A stretch of 14,096 nucleotides of DNA from JAEMQF01 sp031419715 (GCA_031419715.1 JANOLJ010000147.1:1-14096); one strand, 5' to 3'. Shown: positions 5,379 to 10,412, counted from the first letter of the stretch. The notes: generated by a model from the letters alone, not told the origin. Numbers and translations are program-made.

Positions 5379-5536
5379 AAACGCGCCTGGCCTCGTTGGA
5401 AAACCAGGTCGTACAGATGCACAAGAGTGTGGCTTTCATTCATGAAGACCTCGCCGGTGTGAACCTGCGCATCGACGGCTTGAGCGACCGTGTGGAAAAG
5501 ATCGATCGCCGCCTGGAATTGCGCGAAGCCGTCTGA
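5342..5536 (+). pseudogene. Small coiled-coil gene, third copy, 5' truncated
   Basis: The frame reading TRAEVRRELRDVKTRLASLE, VAFIHEDLAGVNLRIDGLSD and RVEKIDRRLELREAV, ending TGA at 5534-5536, is a third relative of the 1696 and 4671 genes. It has no start codon of its own: upstream the same DNA is the DUF5615 part of the chimera, read in another frame. About 55-60 of an expected 80-90 residues remain. The C-terminal motif RIDRRLEL-type is retained, as in both relatives. The following 186 bp (5537-5722) contain no gene I can support. Confidence 0.65.
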
Positions 5537-5722
5537 CTGAAGGGCCTGCGGTCAGGTCTCGTCGAATCTTGCGGCGCTACAACGGGACGCCTGGCCCTCA
5601 CAGTGACGTTGACGGCTCCATCGCGCGCGAGGGTCGCGAGGCAAACCGGAATGGGCGCGCATCGCGGGCGCAAGTTGACCGAGACTTGCGTGGCGCCGAT
5701 ACGGACGCGCAGGACGTTGGCG

Positions 5723-6013
5723 TCAGTAGCCAGCTTCGCGCTGGTGGCGCACCGCCAAAATCACCGCTGCGCCTGAGTCGTAGCGATACAGCACCAGGTA
5801 GCCACTGTCTCCAAAGTTGATCAGCCACTCACGGTATTCCGGTTCCATGCCTTCGACCGGCCGGCCGATGCCGGGCTGCTGCGCGAGGACTTTCACGCCA
5901 CTGCGGATCGCTTTTACCGCTCGCTGGGCGGCGTCTTGGTTCTTCCCAGCCAAAAATCGGTAAAGCCGCTGCACGTCCGGCAGTGCTGGCGCCGACCAGA
6001 TCAACCGTGGCAT
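5723..6013 (-). CDS. ParE/RelE-family toxin
   Basis: A 96-residue minus-strand protein with the complete ParE/RelE fold pattern: LIWSAPALPDVQRLYRFLAG (N-terminal helices), LAQQPGIGRPVEGM (central loop) and the terminal strands YLVLYRYDSGAAVILAVRHQ followed by REAGY. The late Arg/His pair is typical of the family. ParE proteins poison DNA gyrase and RelE proteins cleave ribosome-bound mRNA; which applies cannot be told here. The gene overlaps the 3' end of its upstream RHH antitoxin by 13 bp, the standard antitoxin-toxin order. Its sequence is from a different subfamily than the ParE at 7759 and the plus-strand remnants. Length and motifs are intact. Confidence 0.9.
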   Translation of the reverse strand: MPRLIWSAPALPDVQRLYRFLAGKNQDAAQRAVKAIRSGVKVLAQQPGIGRPVEGMEPEYREWLINFGDSGYLVLYRYDSGAAVILAVRHQREAGY

Positions 6014-6300
6014 TCAGGCGGCTCCACGTCCTCGCCCGCCTCCAGCCGCGCAAGCCAGGTGTCGGCTTCGTCGACCGTGACGTGCTGGCCGGTAGCCTGG
6101 TAGTCGTTCCAGGCGCTGATCGCGCTTTGACGAAACGCCTCACGCTTTTCCTCACGCTCAACGTACTGGCGGATCGCTTCGCGCATCAGCCAGTGCGGAG
6201 TGCGATTGCGGGCATCGGCCAAGCGCTTGACGCGCTCCTTGATGTCCGCTTCGATCTTGATCGCTACGGGGCGAACAGCGGCCGCGCTTGTCGTGACCAT
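6001..6300 (-). CDS. RHH (CopG/ParD-like) antitoxin
   Basis: A 99-residue minus-strand protein. The ATG at 6300 is chosen because the conserved domain starts just after it (RPVAIKIEADIKERVKRLAD) and upstream codons carry no motif. Residues 11-50 form the ribbon-helix-helix: a beta strand VAIKIE, helix A around DIKERVKRLADARN and helix B around TPHWLMREAIRQYVE. The C-terminal half is the flexible toxin-binding part, ending LARLEAGEDVEPPECHG. It overlaps the ParE gene by 13 bp. Twin AAGTAT hexamers 10 bp apart lie in the putative promoter just upstream (6314-6329) and could be its binding sites. Clear assignment. Confidence 0.9.
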   Translation of the reverse strand: MVTTSAAAVRPVAIKIEADIKERVKRLADARNRTPHWLMREAIRQYVEREEKREAFRQSAISAWNDYQATGQHVTVDEADTWLARLEAGEDVEPPECHG

Positions 6301-6313
6301 GACATCACTCGCT

Positions 6314-6342
6314 AAGTATTGAGAAGTATGACCATAGCACAA
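6314..6342 (-). promoter_or_regulatory. Putative promoter and direct-repeat operator of the minus-strand TA pair
   Basis: On the minus strand TTGTGC (6342-6337), 17 bp, then ATACTT (6319-6314) give a moderate promoter 13 bp upstream of the antitoxin ATG. On the plus strand AAGTAT occurs at 6314-6319 and 6324-6329, one helical turn apart, as is usual for RHH operators. Confidence 0.45.
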
Positions 6343-6534
6343 CTGGCGCTTGCAGGGGCGGCTGTGCGCGCACGCGCGGCACCGATTCACTCCGATGCCG
6401 AGGTCGAGCTCGGCGATGCGGCGACGTCCTACGCGACGCATGCCAGCGGATTGATCGCGGCAGCGTTCTTGGCTGAATTCGAGCGCGTTCGCGATCTGCT
6501 GCCCAACGCATCGAGGGTCCGGTCTTGTGCTTGA
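6328..6534 (+). pseudogene. ParE/RelE toxin remnant, N-terminal half
   Basis: The frame is open from 6328 to the TGA at 6532-6534. From 6385 on it matches the family: IHSDAEVELGDAATSYATHA then SGLIAAAFLAEFERVRDLLP. Where the intact toxin at 7759 continues with NPGFGTPF and the beta-sheet core, this copy turns into NASRVRSCA and stops. The first 19 codons have no family similarity and overlap the promoter region of the divergent RHH-ParE pair. It is the same subfamily as the remnants at 803 and 4482. Non-functional. Confidence 0.7.
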
Positions 6535-6557
6535 ACTCCGCGCTCAACGTCTGACGT

Positions 6558-6669
6558 CGCCGCGACCCTCCTCGATGAGTACCCGACGCTGAAGCCGGAG
6601 CACCTACCCGCGGCCATCGGCTACGCAGCCGAACTGGCCCGCGAGCGAATCGTTCCGTTGCCTGCGTAG
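6558..6669 (+). pseudogene. DUF433 antitoxin remnant, C-terminal half
   Basis: The frame ATLLDEYPTLKPEHLPAAIG then AAELARERIVPLPA, ending in TAG at 6667-6669, is the second half of DUF433 and matches the gene at 2359-2637. The GTRIP half is missing; to the left lies unrelated sequence that follows the ParE remnant. Confidence 0.8.
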
Positions 6670-6678
6670 GGTGGCCAG

Positions 6679-6742
6679 GTGACCCTTCGATTCCGGCCAG
6701 CTCTGGGTCATCGACGAGCGGCGTGTTCGAATCCGGGTCTGA
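6679..6742 (+). pseudogene. DUF5615 toxin remnant with internal deletion
   Basis: The GTG at 6679 starts VTLRF, identical to the start of the toxin at 2647. Directly after it, in another frame, comes QLWVIDERRVRIRV and a TGA (6698-6742), which is the characteristic C-terminus of DUF5615 proteins. Roughly 80-90 codons between the two ends are gone. This shows that the family copy here once had the C-terminal end that is missing from the gene at 2647. Confidence 0.7.
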
Positions 6743-6836
6743 TGCGGCAGCGACGCACACCGCGCACCGTCGGCTCCGACTAGTCAGATTTGACGTCCCC
6801 GACGCAACGGTCGTTGACTATCAGGATTACCACTAG

Positions 6837-6929
6837 ATGATGTGGGTCACGACTTTTCGCCGTGCGATAGCGATCACCGAGCGACTCAAGCGTGCGCAGC
6901 GGGACTATGAAAGGATTCGATCGCCATGA
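6837..6929 (+). CDS. 30-codon ORF overlapping the XRE start
   Basis: The ORF begins ATGATG at 6837 and encodes a short basic helical peptide (FRRAIAITERLKRAQRDYER then IRSP), ending TGA at 6927-6929 so that it overlaps the XRE start in an ATGA arrangement. A TAG lies directly before it and the same frame is open further left (VRFDVPDATVVDYQDYH), so this may be the tail of a broken upstream gene, for instance the missing toxin partner. No family recognised. Confidence 0.3.
   Translation: MMWVTTFRRAIAITERLKRAQRDYERIRSP
6839..6856. repeat. 18-mer GATGTG(G/A)GTCACGA(C/T)TTT, copy 1
   Basis: This 18-mer recurs at 7323-7340 with two changes. Its core GTGAGTCAC (7326-7334; GTGGGTCAC at 6842-6850) is a 9-bp palindrome around the central base. 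Copy 1 is upstream of the XRE gene, copy 2 right upstream of the HicB-like start. Confidence 0.5.
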
Positions 6930-7258
6930 ACCGAATCACACGCGGCACCGCCAATGTCTTCGAAGACCTGGGCTACCCTGATGCCGCCGAACGGCAGATC
7001 AAGACGCGCCTGGCGTTGGCCGTCAACGAACTGCTCAAGAGCCGCAAGCTGACGCAGCGGGAAATCGCGGCGCTGCTCAGCGTCTCCCAACCCAAGGTCT
7101 CGGCGCTGAAGAACTACCGGCTCGATCAGTTTTCAATCGAGAAGCTAATGGAGTTCCTGACCGCGCTGAATCAAGACGTCGAGATCATGATCCGGCCCCG
7201 CGCCAACAGCAGTGAGGCCGGGCATATCTCGGTGCTGGCGGTGCCGAGGCCAGGGTGA
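6926..7258 (+). CDS. XRE-family antitoxin-like regulator (HigA type), complete copy
   Basis: A complete 110-residue protein from ATG 6926, with GAAAGG (6908-6913) as a possible ribosome binding site. The N-terminal segment (NRITRGTANVFEDLGYPDAA) is typical of antitoxins preceding HTH_37-type domains. The helix-turn-helix lies at about residues 43-64 (TQREIAALLSVSQPKVSALK), followed by a helix and the strand DVEIMIRPR. Family members autoregulate and usually follow a HigB/Gp49-like toxin gene; none is present on either side, so this looks solitary. It is a 98% identical duplicate of the gene at the left edge; the conservation contrasts with the decay of neighbouring copies and points to recent duplication or gene conversion. 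Confidence 0.85.
   Translation: MNRITRGTANVFEDLGYPDAAERQIKTRLALAVNELLKSRKLTQREIAALLSVSQPKVSALKNYRLDQFSIEKLMEFLTALNQDVEIMIRPRANSSEAGHISVLAVPRPG
6986..7246 (+). repeat. Direct repeat copy 2 (XRE gene), partner at 2-262
   Basis: Gapless alignment to 2-262 with 5 mismatches at an offset of 6984 bp. Homologous recombination between the two would delete or amplify the whole intervening TA island. Confidence 0.9.
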
Positions 7259-7322
7259 GCGGCGGCTGAGGTTTAGCGCGGGTCGGGGCGCGGGCGGCGC
7301 GAGTTGCTCGATTCACCCCGTT

Positions 7323-7340
7323 GATGTGAGTCACGATTTT
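7323..7340. repeat. 18-mer GATGTG(G/A)GTCACGA(C/T)TTT, copy 2
   Basis: Second occurrence of the element at 6839-6856, with the perfect palindromic core GTGAGTCAC at 7326-7334. It ends 4 bp before the HicB-like start codon. Confidence 0.5.
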
Positions 7341-7344
7341 GCAG

Positions 7345-7554
7345 ATGAAATTCACCTTGGAGTACGAGTGCGAACACGATGGGCGTTGGCTGGCCGAGGC
7401 TTCGCAACTGTCTGGCGTTTTTGCCTCAGTGGTGGTCGCGTGCAACTCGGCCCCCGGAATCGTGAACTGCGGGTACTGGGGCCAACACTTTGTGGCAAGC
7501 TACGGACGTACAGCCCGATCCCCGAACCGGAGATGCCATGTCAATTTCCCTTGA
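7345..7554 (+). pseudogene. HicB-like antitoxin start joined to unrelated frame
   Basis: The ATG at 7345 begins MKFTLEYECEHDGRWLAEAS then QLSGVFAS, the N-terminal strand-helix of the HicB RNase H-like domain (family: DGRW.AEVP.LPGV..YG). After about residue 28 the similarity stops and the frame runs into unrelated sequence to a TGA at 7552-7554, overlapping the next antitoxin gene. The HicA toxin is not seen nearby. It is probably a truncated HicB whose 3' part was replaced when the addiction module downstream was joined. Confidence 0.6.
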
Positions 7555-7762
7555 AGCACTCGAAGCAGAGCTTCTGAATCTTGGGTCAGCCGACCGCTCG
7601 CGCCTGCTGGACAAACTCATTGCCAGTCTCGACGCAGACCGTGCAACTGATGATGCGTGGAGGCAAGAGGCAAGGCGCAGGGATGAAGAGATCGAATCAG
7701 GTGCCGTGCAGTCGATTCCCGGAGACGTGGTTCTGGCAAGGTTGCGCGCTGGGCTTCAGTGA
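7538..7762 (+). CDS. Addiction-module antitoxin (TIGR02574/PF09720 type)
   Basis: A 74-residue protein from ATG 7538 with GGAG (7529-7532) 5 bases upstream. It has the pattern of the short unstable antitoxins of ParE-type modules: LEALEAELLNLGSADRSRLL, DKLIASLD, then a charged helix WRQEARRRDEEIESG and a C-terminal SIPGDVVLARLRAGL. The ending, in which (A/V)xxxR occurs in a helix after a GxVxxxPxxEV-like stretch, contacts the toxin in this family. The TGA overlaps the GTG start of the ParE gene (GTGA), showing a coupled operon. It starts inside the HicB-like frame. Probably autoregulates weakly or via the complex. Intact. Confidence 0.85.
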   Translation: MSISLEALEAELLNLGSADRSRLLDKLIASLDADRATDDAWRQEARRRDEEIESGAVQSIPGDVVLARLRAGLQ

Positions 7763-8052
7763 GCTACTCAGTCCATCCGCAGGCAGCGGATGACTTGGCT
7801 GCCGCCGCCGCTTTCTATGCGAGAAGCGGCAGTTCTCGCGTCGCGGGCGCCTTTCTCGTAGAGTTCGAGCGCGTTGCCAACCTGCTTGCCGAGAATCCGG
7901 GATTCGGCACTCCATTTGACCTTCCTCGAAGAACATATCCGCTGCGCGTCTTTCCGTATTCGATCGTCTACAAACCAACCGACCAGGGCATTCGAGTTCT
8001 CGTGGTTCGCCACCAGAATCGCGCCCCGAGTTACGGAGAAGGTCGAAACTGA
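7759..8052 (+). CDS. ParE/RelE-family toxin
   Basis: A full-length 97-residue toxin starting at GTG 7759, overlapping the antitoxin stop by 4 bp. Features in order: strand SYSVHPQAADDLA, two helices with AFYARSGSSRVAGAFLVEFE and RVANLLAENP, the loop GFGTPFDLPRRTYPLRVFPY, then strands SIVYKPTDQGIRVLVVRHQN. The conserved Arg residues and the final RHQNR motif are intact. The subfamily is the one whose broken copies lie at 803, 4482 and 6385, so this is probably the parent type. Acts on gyrase (ParE-like) or mRNA at the ribosome (RelE-like); the sequence does not decide. Downstream lies a hairpin (8096-8142) that may end the transcript. Confidence 0.9.
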   Translation: MSYSVHPQAADDLAAAAAFYARSGSSRVAGAFLVEFERVANLLAENPGFGTPFDLPRRTYPLRVFPYSIVYKPTDQGIRVLVVRHQNRAPSYGEGRN

Positions 8053-8084
8053 TTGATGGCGATGCCGGAAGCATGCGGAGGCAT

Positions 8085-8149
8085 GGGGTCACGCAGGCAA
8101 GGCCTGACCCCCGTGACCCGACCCCCAGGGTCAGGTCTTGCCTTTTGCC
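8085..8149. repeat. REP-like palindromic repeat B, large hairpin
   Basis: GGCAAGGCCTGACCC (8096-8110) and GGGTCAGGTCTTGCC (8128-8142) form a 15-bp stem with one G-U/T mismatch and a 17-base loop; the right arm extends as TTTTGCC. A GGGGTC lies at 8085-8090. It belongs to the same repeat family as 949-976 and 8929-9009, and may also stop transcription from the ParE operon. Confidence 0.75.
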
Positions 8150-8246
8150 TACCGTCATGGCTTGGTGAGCATCCACTTCAACCCATGCCCTGCGACCGCG
8201 CCAAGTCGCGGTAAGATCGCTTGCCTTAACGTACTACGCACCCTTC

Positions 8247-8495
8247 ATGAGCACCTTGTCGATCAAGATTACGCCCGCGCTTGAGCGTGAGATCGATCTG
8301 GCCTCGCGGCGCGAGCACCTCACCAAGTCCGAACTCGTGAGGCGGGCGGTGGCGGCCTATGTATTGCGCCCCACCGGGCCAGCCAAGTTCATTTCGGCGC
8401 TCGAACAAGCCGGCCCCCTGGTGGGGTGTTTCAAAGGCGGGCCGAAGGACCTGGCGAGCAATCCGAAGTACCTGGACGACTTTGGCAAGCGATGA
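8247..8495 (+). CDS. RHH (CopG/MetJ-type) antitoxin of VapBC-like pair
   Basis: An 82-residue protein from ATG 8247. N-terminal ribbon-helix-helix: strand STLSIKITPALE, helix A EREIDLASRREHLTKSE and helix B LVRRAVAAYVL. The C-terminal part FKGGPKDLASNPKYLDDFGK is a motif I recognise from RHH antitoxins paired with PIN toxins; it would occupy the PIN active-site groove. The TGA overlaps the PIN start codon (ATGA, 8492-8495). Upstream, TAAGAT at 8212-8217 is a candidate -10 without a good -35, and short TAAG/CTTA inverted arms nearby may serve as an operator. No clear ribosome binding site. Intact. Confidence 0.9.
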   Translation: MSTLSIKITPALEREIDLASRREHLTKSELVRRAVAAYVLRPTGPAKFISALEQAGPLVGCFKGGPKDLASNPKYLDDFGKR

Positions 8496-8908
8496 CGACC
8501 AGCTTGATCCTCGACACCGGCCCGTGGGTCGCCCTGCACTGCAAGGACGAGCGCTACCACGGCTGGGCCAAGGAGCAATTCGCTCAGTATCCGGGCCCGT
8601 TCATCACCTGCGAGGCAGTTGTCACCGAGGTCTGTTTTCTGCTGGCTCGCGGCGGTTTCGACCGTGCCAAGGCACTGGCCCTGCTGGAGCGCGGCGTGGT
8701 ACGCATCGGCATGGTCCTGAGCGAGGAAGCCAGCGCGGTGCGCAAGTTGTTCGAGCGCTACGACAACGTGCCTGCATCTCTTGCAGACGCCTGCCTGATC
8801 CGGCTGAGCGAGCTGTACGAGCCCAGCCGCGTGGTAACGCTGGACAGCGATTTCCACGTGTACCGCCGCCACGGACGTAAGGCAGTTCCGCTGCTGCGGC
8901 CGGAGTGA
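8492..8908 (+). CDS. PIN-domain ribonuclease toxin (VapC-like)
   Basis: A 138-residue PIN domain, translationally coupled to the RHH antitoxin. Acidic residues expected for metal binding are all present: Asp8 in SLILDTGPWVAL, Glu46 in AVVTEVCFLLA, Asp99 in ASLADACLIRLSE and Asp118/Asp120 in VTLDSDFHVY. Length is normal and no lesion is seen, so it should be an active RNase neutralised by its neighbour. The ORF is open upstream, but the ATG at 8492 is the start because it gives the conserved strand at the N-terminus. The gene is followed by a cluster of REP-like repeats. It differs clearly from the VapC at 3258 (TGPWVAL versus TNVLVRL), so it was acquired independently. Confidence 0.92.
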   Translation: MTTSLILDTGPWVALHCKDERYHGWAKEQFAQYPGPFITCEAVVTEVCFLLARGGFDRAKALALLERGVVRIGMVLSEEASAVRKLFERYDNVPASLADACLIRLSELYEPSRVVTLDSDFHVYRRHGRKAVPLLRPE

Positions 8909-8911
8909 GGA

Positions 8912-9009
8912 GGGGTCGGTTTGATGGCGTCAGGCCTTGCCTCTTGCCTCTTGCCTCTTGCCTGCTTGCAGGTGACGCGGTGAAGAGGCAAAAGGCAAGG
9001 CCTGACCCC
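8912..9009. repeat. REP-like palindromic repeat C with tandem heptamers
   Basis: GTCAGGCCTTGCC... (8929-8950) pairs with 8985-9006 over 22 bp with one mismatch, loop 34 bases. Inside, TTGCCTC is repeated in tandem at 8937-8943, 8944-8950 and 8951-8957, then TTGCCTG at 8958-8964. The right arm AAAAGGCAAGGCCTGACCCC (8990-9009) is identical to part of repeat A. It separates the TA island from rpsU. Confidence 0.8.
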
Positions 9010-9059
9010 GACGGGGTTCCCATACCGCGGCTCAACCCGGCCTCGCCGGAAGCTGAGCC

Positions 9060-9065
9060 TATAAT
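9060..9065 (+). promoter_or_regulatory. Consensus -10 box of rpsU promoter
   Basis: TATAAT, a perfect -10, lies 51 bp upstream of the rpsU start. No good -35 hexamer is visible 16-18 bp further upstream (CCGGCC region). Confidence 0.55.
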
Positions 9066-9116
9066 CCCGCCTTTGCCAAAATCCGGCTTTCTCGGTTATC
9101 AGGATCCAGCAGCTAC

Positions 9117-9329
9117 ATGACTACGATTCGCGTCAAAGAAAACGAACCCTTCGATGTCGCCCTGCGACGCTTCAAGCGCACCATCGAAAAGATCGGCCTG
9201 CTGACTGACCTGCGGGCGCGCGAGTTTTACGAGAAGCCTACCGCCGAGCGCAAGCGCAAGAAGGCGGCTGCGGTGAAGCGCCACTTCAAGCGCGTGCGCA
9301 GCATGATGCTGCCCAAGAAATTGTTCTGA
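9117..9329 (+). CDS. rpsU: 30S ribosomal protein S21
   Basis: A complete 70-residue S21: TTIRVKENEPFDVALRRFKR, TIEKIGLLTDLRAREFYEKP, then the strongly basic tail ERKRKKAAAVKRHFKRVRSM and LPKKLF. S21 is a small subunit protein at the ribosome's decoding platform that helps translation initiation. Sequence and length match Burkholderiales S21. A perfect TATAAT lies upstream and a hairpin terminator follows. The next gene is yqeY, the usual neighbour, but dnaG, commonly third in this cluster, is absent. No strong ribosome binding site is evident (AGGA at 9101-9104 is 12 bases away). Confidence 0.97.
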   Translation: MTTIRVKENEPFDVALRRFKRTIEKIGLLTDLRAREFYEKPTAERKRKKAAAVKRHFKRVRSMMLPKKLF

Positions 9330-9361
9330 CGCGCAGCGCCCGCGGCGCTCGCAATAATTCG

Positions 9362-9387
9362 GCCCGCACCTGCGGGCTTTGTCGTTT
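9362..9387 (+). terminator. Probable intrinsic terminator after rpsU
   Basis: GCCCGC (9362-9367), loop ACCT, GCGGGC (9372-9377), followed by TTTGTCGTTT. The stem is short and the T run broken, so termination may be partial and allow read-through into yqeY. Confidence 0.6.
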
Positions 9388-9414
9388 GTAGGGTCGCACC
9401 ATTCGGGGGAAACG

Positions 9415-9876
9415 ATGAGCCTCAAAGACCGGATCACGGAAGACATGAAGACCGCGATGCGCGCGAAGGATGCGCCGCGATTGCTCACGATCCGCGGCCT
9501 GCTCGCCGCGCTGAAGCAGCGTGAGGTGGACGAGCGCATCGTGCTGACTGACGCCGACGTGGTCGCGATCGTCGACAAGCTGATCAAGCAGCGCAAAGAC
9601 TCGATCTCGCAGTTCGGCGCTGCCGGGCGCACCGACCTGGTGGACAAGGAGACGTTTGAGCTTCAGATCCTCGAAGCCTATCTGCCGCAGCGCCTTGACG
9701 CGGCGCAGATTGACGCCGCGGTCGTCAGCGTGATCGCGGCGCTGGGCAGCGAACTGGGGCGCGCGGTTGGCGCGGCCGACATGGGCAAGGTGATGGCTGC
9801 CGTGAAGGCCAAGCTCGCTGGCCAGGCCGAGATGGCGCTGGTGTCTGCTTCGGTGAAAAAAGCGCTGAGCAAGTAG
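9415..9876 (+). CDS. yqeY: GatB/YqeY domain protein
   Basis: A 153-residue protein from ATG 9415, preceded by GGGGGAAA. It carries the whole GatB/YqeY domain: MSLKDRITEDMKTAMRAKDA, LLTIRGLLAALKQREVDER, LIKQRKDSISQFGAAGRTDL, QILEAYLPQRLD and the C-terminal GKVMAAVKAKLAGQAEMALV. The domain resembles the tRNA-binding tail of the GatB subunit of the Glu/Asp-tRNA amidotransferase; free-standing YqeY proteins have no proven function. It follows rpsU, the conserved arrangement in many proteobacteria. Separated from rpsU by 85 bp including a terminator, so it is probably partly read through or has its own promoter. Confident. Confidence 0.93.
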   Translation: MSLKDRITEDMKTAMRAKDAPRLLTIRGLLAALKQREVDERIVLTDADVVAIVDKLIKQRKDSISQFGAAGRTDLVDKETFELQILEAYLPQRLDAAQIDAAVVSVIAALGSELGRAVGAADMGKVMAAVKAKLAGQAEMALVSASVKKALSK

Positions 9877-9907
9877 TTTGCAATCTTGAACCTGTCGAGC
9901 CTGATTC

Positions 9908-10252
9908 ATGAACGTGCCTGCGATCCAGCAACTCAGCGCCGACTTCTGCGTCGCCGGTCAACTCGATCCGGCCGCAATGGCGTGGGCCGCGCAAGCGGGC
10001 TTCAAGAGCGTGGTCAACAACCGGCCCGATTTTGAAGCCGGCCCCGCCCAGCCGACGAACGCCGCGATCGAGGCTGCGGCGCGCACCGCCGGTCTGGCGT
10101 ACGCGTTTTTGCCGGTGCAAGGCGGCTATCAGTCGCCCGAAGAAATCTCCCGCTTCAGCGAACTTCTGATCAGCCTGCCCAAGCCCGTCTTGGCGTTTTG
10201 CCGCAGCGGGGCGCGTTCCGGCAGGCTGTTTCGCGCTGCGACGAGCGCTTGA
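9908..10252 (+). CDS. DUF442/TIGR01244 phosphatase- or sulfurtransferase-like protein
   Basis: A 114-residue protein starting at ATG 9908, 31 bp after yqeY. It has the DUF442 pattern (PF04273, the N-terminal domain of the fusion protein Blh): LSADFCVAGQLDPAAMAWAA, GFKSVVNNRPDFE and the active-site loop AFCRSGARSGRLF. Cys98 and Arg103 form the CX5R signature of tyrosine-phosphatase-like or rhodanese-like enzymes, so catalysis through a thio-phosphate or persulfide on Cys98 is likely. Substrate unknown; Blh-type proteins have been linked to sulfide handling, which I would not claim here. It probably shares a transcript with yqeY. Length typical for the stand-alone form. Confidence 0.88.
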   Translation: MNVPAIQQLSADFCVAGQLDPAAMAWAAQAGFKSVVNNRPDFEAGPAQPTNAAIEAAARTAGLAYAFLPVQGGYQSPEEISRFSELLISLPKPVLAFCRSGARSGRLFRAATSA

Positions 10253-10280
10253 GAGGTCCGCCCGCCGTGCGCAGCGGCGA

Positions 10281-10294
10281 GATGTGAGCACATC
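10281..10294. promoter_or_regulatory. Short inverted repeat GATGTG-AG-CACATC
   Basis: Six-base arms around two bases, in the 160-bp gap between the phosphatase-like gene and dctQ. It is operator-like in form, 118 bp upstream of dctQ. No convincing promoter around it; TACACT at 10338-10343 is a possible -10. Confidence 0.3.
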
Positions 10295-10412
10295 GCGGTA
10301 GGGAATTGCCCTCGGGCCAGAACACGCCGAGCCTTCTTACACTGCGGCACCTCAAGAGTTTTTGTGCAAGGCCGGCTTGGGGCGTCATGTTCGTATTTCG
10401 GAAGCTTCGCCC

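Noticed and set aside
5440..5673. Minus-strand frame with a vaguely beta-rich segment (ATLARDGAVNVTVRARRP)
   Set aside because: It overlaps the third coiled-coil copy antisense, lacks a start with a ribosome binding site and matches no family I know.
6724..6735. GTTCGAATCC, resembling a tRNA T-loop
   Set aside because: The flanking bases do not form a T stem and no acceptor or anticodon arm can be built; the sequence is explained as the end of a DUF5615 gene.
8937..8964. Short regular repeats that could suggest a CRISPR
   Set aside because: The units are 7-bp tandem heptamers without spacers, inside a palindromic repeat; no cas gene is nearby.
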